This document shows positions 1 to 5,838 of a DNA stretch of 6,184 bases, piece by piece; position 1 is the stretch's first letter, and the number at the start of each line of letters is the position of its first letter. Origin of the DNA: Thermomonas sp. (GTDB lineage: Bacteria > Pseudomonadota > Gammaproteobacteria > Xanthomonadales > Xanthomonadaceae); assembly GCA_024711415.1 (NCBI GenBank), contig JANJSW010000182.1, forward strand, positions 1 through 6,184, read 5' to 3'. The translations under genes were made by a program, and so were the position numbers. The notes under the pieces are model-generated. The model was not told where the DNA came from, did not search any database, and was given only the letters and a program-made list of their open reading frames with translations.

Positions 1-861
1 GCGCGGTCGCGGTTCGCGTGCTGACTGCGCTCGGTCTGGCAGGCCACCACGGTATTGGTAGGCACGTGGGTAATACGCACCGCCGACTCGGTCTTGTTGA
101 CGTGCTGGCCGCCCGCCCCGGATGAGCGGTACACGTCGGTCTTGAGGTCGGCCGGATTGATCTCGATGTCGATGTCATCGTCCACTTCCGGCGACACGAA
201 CACGCTGGTGAAGCTGGTGTGGCGGCGGTTGTCGGAGTCGAACGGCGACTTGCGCACCAGCCGGTGCACGCCGATTTCGGTCTTCAGCCAGCCATAGGCG
301 TATTCGCCCTCCACCCGGAAGGTGGCGGACTTGATGCCGGCCACGTCGCCGCCGGAGGCTTCCAGCAGCTCGGTTTTCCAGCCGCGCGACTCGCACCAGC
401 GCAGGTACATGCGCAGCAGCATTTCCGCCCAGTCCTGCGCTTCGGTGCCACCGGCGCCGGCCTGGATGTCGACGAAGGCGTTGCAGCTGTCCATCTGCCC
501 CGAGAACATGCGCTGGAACTCGATCGCCTCCACGCCCTTTTCGTACTGGTCGACGTCGGCAACCACGGCCTGCGCGGTGTCCTCGTCGTCTTCCATCTCG
601 GCCAGCTCCAGCAGCTCGCCGGCGCCGACCAGGCCATCGGTCAGGTTGCGGATGCCGTTGACGGTCTTGTCCAGCAGCGAGCGCTCGCGTCCCAGCGCCT
701 GCGCACGGGCCGGGTCGTTCCAGACGTCCGGATGTTCCAGTTCGCGTTCTACTTCTTCCAGGCGTTCGCGCTTGGTGTCGTAGTCAAAGATACCCCCGGA
801 GCGCATCGAGCCGACCGGTCAGGTCGGCGATGCGGGCTCGGATGGGATTGAGCTCAATCAT
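1..861 (-). CDS. prfB: Peptide chain release factor 2 (RF2), programmed +1 frameshift, 3' end off the window
   Basis: RF2 recognises UAA and UGA in the ribosomal A site and triggers hydrolysis of peptidyl-tRNA. The ATG at 861-859 opens a 25-codon frame that ends in an in-frame UGA (786-784). Reading resumes in the +1 frame at GAC (785-783) and stays open to the left edge, so the true product is a fusion of the two frames. About 286 of roughly 365 residues are visible. Key motifs fall at the same residue numbers as in E. coli RF2: the stop-codon-reading tripeptide SPF at 205-207 (248-240) and the catalytic GGQ at 250-252 (113-105). Residue 246 is Ser, where E. coli K-12 has the unusual Thr. 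The C-terminal tail is missing because of the window edge, not truncation. Expression should be autoregulated: scarce RF2 slows termination at UGA26 and favours the shift. lysS normally lies downstream, off the left edge. Confidence 0.98.
784..798 (-). promoter_or_regulatory. RF2 programmed +1 ribosomal frameshift signal
   Basis: Read on the minus strand, the site is CGGGGG TAT CTT TGA C. It holds an internal Shine-Dalgarno-like run of Gs, the slippery codon CTT (codon 25, 789-787) and stop codon 26 TGA (786-784), followed by C, the poor-termination context found in E. coli. The distance between the G run and CTT is the same as in E. coli. The one visible difference is C instead of A as the first base of the SD-like hexamer (AGGGGG in E. 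coli). This removes one A-U pair with the 16S rRNA 3' end. Peptidyl-tRNA-Leu slips from CUU to UUU, and GAC is then read as Asp. Confidence 0.97.
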
Positions 862-1042
862 GGGGAAAACCGAAGATTCGGGTGAATCGGACATTTTAAC
901 AGTGCGTGACGCCTCTTACGCCGGGGCAATAGTGACGCCGGCTTTCCGCCGCACTGGTCCGCAATGGATGCGGAAGAAGCGCGAAGGCTGGTGACGCGCG
1001 CAACATGGAGGGGGCTGGTTCGGCGAATGGATCCGGCGGGCC
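862..1042. other. Intergenic region between rpfD 3' end and prfB start
   Basis: This 181-bp stretch contains no convincing ORF. It holds a candidate prfB promoter, two small overlapping inverted repeats just upstream of the prfB ATG (870-881 and 875-888), and three copies of GTGACGC on the plus strand (906-912, 932-938, 991-997). I see no GC stem followed by a U run that would terminate rpfD, so rpfD transcripts may read through into prfB. Confidence 0.6.
893..901 (-). promoter_or_regulatory. Candidate extended -10 promoter for prfB
   Basis: On the minus strand the sequence TGTTAAAAT matches the extended -10 pattern TGn-TAAAAT, an AT-rich island in GC-rich surroundings. No good -35 lies at the usual 16-18 bp spacing; the closest TTG-type hexamer (TTGCCC, 929-924) is about 25 bp away. 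An extended -10 can work without a strong -35. Transcription would start near 886 and give a leader of about 25 nt. There is no obvious Shine-Dalgarno sequence before the ATG at 861. Confidence 0.5.
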
Positions 1043-1921
1043 TCAACCCTCCAGCCCGGCTCGCTGCCGCAGGTCGGCGCGGTAGGTGCGGCTGCACGGC
1101 AGCTTCGCGCCATCGTGCATGTGCACGCGCGCATCGCCGGTTTCCAGCGGTTCGATGGAGGCGATGTGGTCGAGGTTGACCATGTAGCTGCGGTGCACGC
1201 GGGCGAAGCGGGCCGGGTCCAGACGCGCCTCGATGCCGCCCAGGGTGCTGCGCAGCGGGTAGTCGTGGCCGCGCACCCGCAGGTTCACGTAGTTGCCCGA
1301 GGCCTGCAGCCACTCGATATCGTTGGCCGCCACCAGGAATTCGCGGCCCAGCTTGCGCACCAGGAATCGCTCGGGCCGATCCACCGGCTCGACCGGCGGG
1401 CCTTCGTCCGGCAGTGCGAGCAGCATGGCCTCGCCCTGCAGGCGGCGCAGCAGCAAACGATAGCCCTCGATGGTCAGGACCACGCCGGCATAGGAGCGGA
1501 CGTCCTTCAGGTATTCGTAGCCGAACTCCCACCACCAGGGGGTGAAGTCGTAGCTGTCGCCGACGCTGGCGTAGGCCGCCTTGCGCAGGGCCACCATCCC
1601 GGCCACGTGCAGGATCGACCACGCCAGGCTACCCAACACGTGCAGTGCCAGCACCCGCCGCCAATCGTCGAGCCGCAGCGGGAACCGGCGTGTGAGCCAG
1701 ACCACCGCCGGCACCAGCGCCAGCGCGACCAGCGCCGAACTGGTTTCCCAGACCGCCGGCTGCCAGGCGCTGAATCCCAGATGCAGCCGGCGCACGTCCA
1801 TGTTCACGGTGATGCTGTTGGCCAGCGCCGATACCAGGTATTGGGCGACCCAGAACCCGGCCTCGACGCCGCGGCGCCACGGCTGGTAACGCTGGTACAG
1901 AGTCGGGGTGGCTGGTTGCAT
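1043..1921 (-). CDS. rpfD: RpfD-type membrane-bound LytTR DNA-binding regulator
   Basis: A 292-residue protein with an N-terminal membrane domain and a C-terminal LytTR DNA-binding domain. Hydrophobic segments lie near residues 22-40, 58-77, 89-112 and 142-160, probably four membrane passes. The LytTR domain spans about 187-288. Its hallmarks include IEWLQASGNYVNLR (202-215), the stretch around FARVHRSYMVNLDHIASIEP (239-258) and a terminal CSRTYRADL (276-284). There is no receiver or kinase domain, so this is not a classical two-component response regulator; it may sense a membrane or periplasmic cue directly, or be inert to signal. The ATG at 1921-1919 is chosen because the longer frame (from 2062) begins with 47 Pro/Arg-rich residues unlike a protein start and crosses the intergenic region. 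The neighbours (prfB, recJ, rpfE, greA) match the rpf region of Xanthomonas, where RpfD is a LytTR protein. The family call is sure; RpfD orthology is likely. Confidence 0.85.
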   Translation of the reverse strand: MQPATPTLYQRYQPWRRGVEAGFWVAQYLVSALANSITVNMDVRRLHLGFSAWQPAVWETSSALVALALVPAVVWLTRRFPLRLDDWRRVLALHVLGSLAWSILHVAGMVALRKAAYASVGDSYDFTPWWWEFGYEYLKDVRSYAGVVLTIEGYRLLLRRLQGEAMLLALPDEGPPVEPVDRPERFLVRKLGREFLVAANDIEWLQASGNYVNLRVRGHDYPLRSTLGGIEARLDPARFARVHRSYMVNLDHIASIEPLETGDARVHMHDGAKLPCSRTYRADLRQRAGLEG

Positions 1922-1927
1922 CCGCGC

Positions 1928-1933
1928 ATTGTA
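1928..1933 (-). promoter_or_regulatory. Candidate -10 box of rpfD, implying a leaderless mRNA
   Basis: The minus-strand hexamer TACAAT differs from TATAAT by one base. It sits 6 nt before the A of the rpfD ATG (TACAAT-GCGCGG-ATG). With normal -10 to start-site spacing, transcription would begin at or next to the initiation codon. No Shine-Dalgarno sequence is visible upstream, which is consistent. The -35 is poor: the best match is GGGACG at 1958-1953 with a 19-bp spacer, lying inside the direct repeats. Confidence 0.5.
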
Positions 1934-1953
1934 GGGCGCGGGCCGGGCGCACC

Positions 1954-1976
1954 GTCCCCGGTTCGTCCCCGGGTTC
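1954..1976. repeat. Tandem head-to-tail 11/12-bp direct repeat, possible operator
   Basis: Unit 1 is GTCCCCGGTTC (1954-1964). Unit 2 is GTCCCCGGGTTC (1965-1976), identical except for one extra G. The units abut with starts 11 bp apart, about one helical turn, so a bound protein would meet both on the same DNA face. They lie about 20-50 bp upstream of the rpfD -10, overlapping its -35 region. LytTR proteins characteristically bind direct repeats, so RpfD or another regulator could bind here. That assignment is inference; the repeat itself is seen. Confidence 0.55.
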
Positions 1977-2061
1977 CGCGGCCCGTCCCAAACCCGCGTC
2001 GCACGGTCACTCCGGGGTGGCGGACCCGCCTGCGGGACAGGACGCTGGCCGCTCCTTCGCA

Positions 2062-3273
2062 ATGGCCATTCCCATGCAACGCCGCCTCGACATCGACCGG
2101 GTTCGCGTCCTCGCCTTCGGCCTGCTGGTTCTCTACCACGTGGGCATGTACTACGTGAGCTGGGACTGGCACGTCAAAAGCCCACATGCCGGCCCCGCGC
2201 TGGAACCGCTGATGCTGCTGACCAGCCCGTGGCGGATGTCGCTGCTGTTCGTGGTCTCGGGCGTGGCCACCGCCTTCCTGCTGGCCAAGGCGAACCGTGG
2301 CGATGGGCACTTCCTCGGCCCGCGCTCGTGGCGACTGCTGCTGCCGCTGGTGTTCGGCATGTACGTGGTGGTACCGCCGCAGGTCTATTACGAACTGGTC
2401 GAAAAGGTGCCCGGCGGCTTCCACGCCGCCTACGCCGCGTTCATGGGCACCTACCTGCGCGGCGGCGACTTCTACTGCGCGGCCCCCGGCGACTGCGTGG
2501 ACGCCCCGACCTGGAACCACCTGTGGTTTCTCGCCTACCTGTGGGCCTATACCGTCATCCTCTGGCTGCTGCTGAAACTGGCGCCGGCGGCGATGCAATC
2601 GGTCGGCGGCTGGCTCGGGCGGCGGCTGTCGGGCCCGGGCGCGCTGTTGTGGCCGATGGCGTGGCTGGCGCTGGCGCGGCTGGCGTTGGCGGGGCGCTTC
2701 GAGTCCACTCATGACCTGGTGGGCGACTGGTACAACCACGCCCAATACCTGCCCATGTTCCTGCTGGGCTACCTGCTGGCGTTCTCGGCCGGGTTCTGGG
2801 AAGCGCTGCAGCGCCATCGCAAAGTCGCGCTGGGCATCGCCCTGGCCGGCTACGCCGTGATCACCGGCGTCTGGTATTTCTCCGGCTACAGCGACGAAGT
2901 GCCGCCACCCGAGGTCCTGCGCATGCTGTTGCGGCTGGTGTGGGGCATCAACCAGTGGTGCGCGATCGCGGCCATGTTCGGCTACGCCTACCGCCTGCGT
3001 GATGTCGACAGCCCCGCCCTGCGCTACCTGTCACCAGCCGTATTCCCGGTCTACATCCTGCACCAGACCGTCATCGTCGCACTGGCGCACGGCGCCAAAC
3101 CGCTGGCCCTGCCGCCCCTGCTGGAAGGCCCGCTGCTGGTGGTGTTGACCCTCGTTGCGTGCTTCGGCGGCTACGAGCTGATCCGCAGGGTGACGGTGTT
3201 GCGGCCGCTGTTCGGCCTCAGGCGGGAACCGAGGCGCCCGCCGCTTCCCGATGCACCACCACAAGCTGGATAG
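2062..3273 (+). CDS. Acyltransferase family 3 (OpgC/MdoC-like) integral membrane protein
   Basis: A 403-residue polytopic membrane protein with roughly ten hydrophobic segments (near 16-34, 56-75, 91-112, 153-174, 195-210, 229-245, 254-273, 296-310, 324-342, 354-373). The N-terminus RRLDIDRVRVLAFGLLVLYH is typical of acyltransferase family 3, with the conserved Arg/Asp cluster at residues 7-15 and the likely catalytic His26 in LYHVGMYY. The segment WNHLWFLAYLWAYT (151-164) resembles the OpgC/MdoC branch, whose E. coli member succinylates periplasmic glucans. Such enzymes move acyl groups onto extracytoplasmic glycans or lipids; the substrate cannot be told from sequence. The C-terminal 20 residues are Pro/Arg-rich. 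The start is uncertain: ATG 2062 is chosen, with GTG 2017 and ATG 2074 as alternatives in the same frame; no strong ribosome binding site decides. It is divergent from rpfD and overlaps recJ tail to tail. Confidence 0.88.
   Translation: MAIPMQRRLDIDRVRVLAFGLLVLYHVGMYYVSWDWHVKSPHAGPALEPLMLLTSPWRMSLLFVVSGVATAFLLAKANRGDGHFLGPRSWRLLLPLVFGMYVVVPPQVYYELVEKVPGGFHAAYAAFMGTYLRGGDFYCAAPGDCVDAPTWNHLWFLAYLWAYTVILWLLLKLAPAAMQSVGGWLGRRLSGPGALLWPMAWLALARLALAGRFESTHDLVGDWYNHAQYLPMFLLGYLLAFSAGFWEALQRHRKVALGIALAGYAVITGVWYFSGYSDEVPPPEVLRMLLRLVWGINQWCAIAAMFGYAYRLRDVDSPALRYLSPAVFPVYILHQTVIVALAHGAKPLALPPLLEGPLLVVLTLVACFGGYELIRRVTVLRPLFGLRREPRRPPLPDAPPQAG
3218..3273. other. Convergent 3' overlap of acyltransferase gene and recJ
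   Basis: The last 56 bp of the plus-strand acyltransferase CDS (stop TAG at 3271-3273) and of minus-strand recJ (stop at 3220-3218) share the same DNA. Both reading frames stay open, and the overlapped residues are the low-complexity tail of the acyltransferase and the C-terminus of RecJ. No bidirectional terminator is visible at the junction, so the two mRNAs probably overlap as antisense partners. Confidence 0.9.
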
Positions 3274-4915
3274 CATCGCCGCCGCGATAATCGTCGGGCG
3301 CGAGCCGGTAGGCGACATGGATGCGCCGGCCCGGCTCCTCGCCATTCCAGCCGTTGAAATGGATGGCGTTGCAGCGGCGCCCGCCGAGGCCGAGCTCCAG
3401 CTTGAGATGGCGCTCCTTCAGCACGCGGAAGCCCAGCACCTCGAACTCGCCGTCGAACAGCGGCTCGGGGTAGCCCTGCCCCCAATGCCCACCGTCGCGC
3501 AGCGCCATCGCGACATCCGCCCGCAATTCGTCCGCACGCAGTTCGCCGTCGCTGTGCAGCTCCTCGGTCAGCAGCGCGGGATCCAGCCACTCGCGCGCGA
3601 CCTGCACGAACGCCTCGCGGAACGTCGGGAACGCGTCGCGCGGCAGGCTCAGGCCCGCCGCCATCGCGTGGCCGCCGAAGCGCGGCACCAGCCCGGGGTG
3701 GCGCGCATCCACCAGCGCCAGCGCATCGCGGACGTGGAAGCCGGGAATCGAACGCGCCGAGCCGCGCAGCATGTCGCCGTCCGGCTCCGCCGGGGCGAAA
3801 GCGATGGCGGGACGGTGCAGGCGCTCCTTCAGCTTGGACGCCACCAGCCCGACCACGCCGGGATGCCAGTCGGGGTCGAACAGGCAGGCCGCGTGGCTGG
3901 CATCGATGCCGTCCAGCCGGGTATCGGCCACGTCCTGCATGTCGGCCTGCAGCGCACGGCGCTCGTCGTTGATGCCGTGCAGGATGGCCGCCAGTTCGCG
4001 CGCCTGCGTCGCGTGGTCGGTGAGCAGGCATTCGATGCCGATGCCCATGTCCTCAAGCCGCCCCGCCGCATTGATGCGCGGGCCGATGGCAAAGCCGATG
4101 TCGGCTGTGGACAGGGTGGCGTCGCGCCGGCCCGAGACCTCGATCAGTGCGCGCAGCCCGGCGCTGCCCTGCCCGGCCCGCAGCCGCCGCAGCCCGGCCC
4201 CGACCAGCGCGCGGTTGTTGGCGTCCAGCGGCACCATGTCGGCCACCGTACCCACCGCGACCAGATCCAGCAGCGCGGACAGATCGACCTTCGATCCAAG
4301 CGCGGCGCGCAGCGCCAGCAGCACGTAGAACATCACCCCGACGCCGGCCAGCGCCTTGCTGGGGAAGCCGCAGCCTGGCTGGTTGGGATTGACGATGGCA
4401 TCGGCCGGCGGCAGCGTTGGCCCCGGCAGATGGTGGTCGGTGACCAGCACCTGCCAGCCCCGCGCCTTGGCCGCCCGGATGCCGGCATGGCAGGCGATGC
4501 CATGGTCCACCGTGACCACAAGATCGGGCTGCAGCGCCGCGAGCTCTTCCACCAGTCCGGGGGTCAGGCCGTAGCCATGGACGATGCGGTTGGGCACGGC
4601 GTGCGAAACGCGGCGTGCGCCCAGCAGGCGCAGCCCGCGGACACCCACCGCGCAAGCGGTGGCGCCATCGCAGTCGAAATCGCCGACAACAAGGATGTGC
4701 GCGTCCGCATCGATCGCCGCGCGCAGCAGCCGAATCGCCACGTCGATGCCCAGCAGATCCGAGGGTGGCAGCAGGTCGGCCAACCGCGGCATCGCAGCGC
4801 GCGCATCGCTGCCGCGCGCGGCGTGCACGCGGCGCAGCAGTTCCGGCCAGTGCGCGGGCCAGTCGCCGACCGGCTCGGAAGCCGGCCGGCGGACGATGCG
4901 GCGGACCGCACTCAT
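3218..4915 (-). CDS. recJ: Single-stranded-DNA-specific 5'-3' exonuclease RecJ
   Basis: RecJ degrades single-stranded DNA 5' to 3' in RecF-pathway recombination, mismatch repair and base excision repair. The 565-residue product is close to the E. coli length of 577. The DHH phosphoesterase domain shows GDFDCDGAT (78-86), TVDHG (135-139), the signature TDHH (159-162) and GTVADMVPL (222-230), which supply the metal-binding Asp and His residues. The DHHA1 part includes GPRINAAGRLEDM (278-290), HPGVVGLVASKLKER (351-365), GSARSIPGFHVRDAL (385-399) and FGGHAMAAGLSL (413-424). The C-terminal part, about 465-560, should be the RecJ OB fold. All catalytic motifs are intact. The ATG start overlaps the rpfE stop as ATGA, implying translational coupling and cotranscription with rpfE and greA. 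Its last 56 bp are antisense to the acyltransferase 3' end. Confidence 0.98.
   Translation of the reverse strand: MSAVRRIVRRPASEPVGDWPAHWPELLRRVHAARGSDARAAMPRLADLLPPSDLLGIDVAIRLLRAAIDADAHILVVGDFDCDGATACAVGVRGLRLLGARRVSHAVPNRIVHGYGLTPGLVEELAALQPDLVVTVDHGIACHAGIRAAKARGWQVLVTDHHLPGPTLPPADAIVNPNQPGCGFPSKALAGVGVMFYVLLALRAALGSKVDLSALLDLVAVGTVADMVPLDANNRALVGAGLRRLRAGQGSAGLRALIEVSGRRDATLSTADIGFAIGPRINAAGRLEDMGIGIECLLTDHATQARELAAILHGINDERRALQADMQDVADTRLDGIDASHAACLFDPDWHPGVVGLVASKLKERLHRPAIAFAPAEPDGDMLRGSARSIPGFHVRDALALVDARHPGLVPRFGGHAMAAGLSLPRDAFPTFREAFVQVAREWLDPALLTEELHSDGELRADELRADVAMALRDGGHWGQGYPEPLFDGEFEVLGFRVLKERHLKLELGLGGRRCNAIHFNGWNGEEPGRRIHVAYRLAPDDYRGGDAIQLVVVHREAAGASVPA
4912..4915 (-). other. 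ATGA stop-start overlap coupling rpfE to recJ
   Basis: The recJ ATG (4915-4913) and the rpfE TGA (4914-4912) share two bases. Terminating ribosomes can re-initiate here, which ties RecJ synthesis to RpfE translation. No strong independent ribosome binding site is evident just upstream. Confidence 0.9.
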
Positions 4916-5835
4916 GCCGACAGCGCCGGCAGCGGCCGGCGCCAGATCCGCCAGCGCTGGCTGGAACCCAGTGCGAACGACAGACCATCGGCAAAATCGA
5001 ACGTCGCCTCGCCGCGCGCGGCCGCCGGCGCCAGCCAGCGTTCCAGCAGCGCGCGCGGATCGCGCTGGCCGCGCAGGTCGACCAGCGCATCACTTTCGAT
5101 CTGATCGAACACGGGTAGCGGCATACCCTGCAGCTTGCCCAACCGGGCCGCGCCCAGCACCGCGGGATCGTCGGAATACACGGTCGGGGCAGTGGCCGAT
5201 ACCGCGTCGGGCAGGTTCCCGCCGCCCCAGAACCACAGCGCATTCACCGGCACACGGCCCGAAGCCAGCCGCGCGGCGTTGTGCGGATGGTTGTGCAGGG
5301 TGATCTGCAGCTCGCTTTCCAGCGCCCGCCAGCGGCGCGCCGCGTCGCCACGCGGTGCGTGGTCGAACACGTCGTCGCCCAGCGCCTGGTCGGGCGAGGC
5401 GAATGCCGGCAGCGGCGTGCCGGCCTGCAGGCGCAGGTACCAGCGGGTCGGATGCGGCGCGTCCAGCAGGAAACCAGCATCACCGAACAGCGGCCGCAAC
5501 GCCGGCAGCAGCGCGTCCACGTCGGCCTGGTCCATGCCCAGGTTGGCACCGACGCCCAGCAGGCGCGCGCCGTTGATGTCGGGACGGATGTGGGCGGGGT
5601 CGGCGCGCAGCCAGGTCGCACCGCGCGCCTCGCCTTCATCCGCGTCCAGCAGCCGCGTCAGCGCGGCGGCAGGCCAGCCGCGCGGGCGCAGGTCGAAGTG
5701 GCGGGCCAGCAACTCCGGCTCGCCAGGATCCGCCTGCCTGCGGTCGGCTCGCCCCAGCGCCTTCGCCAATGCGGGTGGCAGGGCGATGCCGGCGAACCGC
5801 GAGGCCGCCGGCAGCAGCAGCGTCAGCCGCGCCAC
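4912..5835 (-). CDS. rpfE: RpfE family protein of unknown function
   Basis: A 307-residue, mostly soluble-looking protein without a signal peptide or membrane span. I recognise it as the RpfE family of the Xanthomonas rpf cluster by overall sequence and context. The most characteristic stretch is around 174-209, with SELQITLHNHPHNAARL followed by VNALWFWGGGNLP. Its His and Trp residues look suited to a metal or ligand site, but no catalytic fold can be assigned. Relatives have been labelled phosphoglycerate mutase; I see none of the motifs that would support that enzyme. In Xanthomonas, rpf genes are tied to virulence factor production, but the biochemical role of RpfE is not established to my knowledge. 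The start is GTG at 5835-5833, only 3 nt after the greA stop, with a weak AAGGG in the greA end as possible ribosome binding site. The stop overlaps the recJ start as ATGA. Confidence 0.86.
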   Translation of the reverse strand: MARLTLLLPAASRFAGIALPPALAKALGRADRRQADPGEPELLARHFDLRPRGWPAAALTRLLDADEGEARGATWLRADPAHIRPDINGARLLGVGANLGMDQADVDALLPALRPLFGDAGFLLDAPHPTRWYLRLQAGTPLPAFASPDQALGDDVFDHAPRGDAARRWRALESELQITLHNHPHNAARLASGRVPVNALWFWGGGNLPDAVSATAPTVYSDDPAVLGAARLGKLQGMPLPVFDQIESDALVDLRGQRDPRALLERWLAPAAARGEATFDFADGLSFALGSSQRWRIWRRPLPALSA

Positions 5836-5838
5836 GGC

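Larger units (their letters stand above)
1922..2061. other. Divergent intergenic region between rpfD and the acyltransferase gene
   Basis: A 140-bp region between two divergently read genes, so it should hold the promoters of both. It contains a near-consensus -10 for rpfD, a pair of head-to-tail 11/12-bp repeats, and a short CCCGC-CT-GCGGG inverted repeat at 2025-2036. I could not recognise a rightward -10/-35 pair for the acyltransferase, nor a strong ribosome binding site before its ATG at 2062. Confidence 0.6.

Noticed and set aside
784..786. In-frame TGA at prfB codon 26 as a nonsense mutation or sequencing error
   Set aside because: Position, slippery codon, SD-like G run and the following C match the known RF2 autoregulatory frameshift site.
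219..851. A 210-codon plus-strand frame opposite prfB
   Set aside because: The minus strand encodes RF2 with SPF and GGQ at the expected residues, so this is a shadow frame.
924..929. TTGCCC on the minus strand as the prfB -35
   Set aside because: The spacer to the -10 would be about 25 bp, well outside the usual 16-18 bp.
2025..2036. CCCGC-CT-GCGGG inverted repeat as a terminator
   Set aside because: The loop is only 2 nt, there is no T run, and it lies upstream of a start codon in GC-rich DNA; likely chance.
2017..2061. GTG start for the acyltransferase adding 15 residues
   Set aside because: The extra residues do not resemble family N-termini, which begin just before the Arg/Asp cluster. 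ATG 2062 or 2074 fits better, though it cannot be fully excluded.
1922..2062. N-terminal extension of RpfD by 47 residues
   Set aside because: The added residues are Pro/Arg/Gly-rich and cross the divergent promoter region and its repeats. The ATG at 1921 is preceded by a good -10.
1115..2158. A 347-codon plus-strand frame opposite rpfD
   Set aside because: It spans rpfD in antisense and runs into the acyltransferase gene. Composition is low-complexity and no domain is seen.
3251..5104. A 617-codon open frame on the plus strand opposite recJ and rpfE
   Set aside because: It is antisense to recJ, which has complete catalytic motifs. Its translation is rich in Gln, His, Arg and Ala with no recognisable domain, as expected for a mirror frame in GC-rich DNA.
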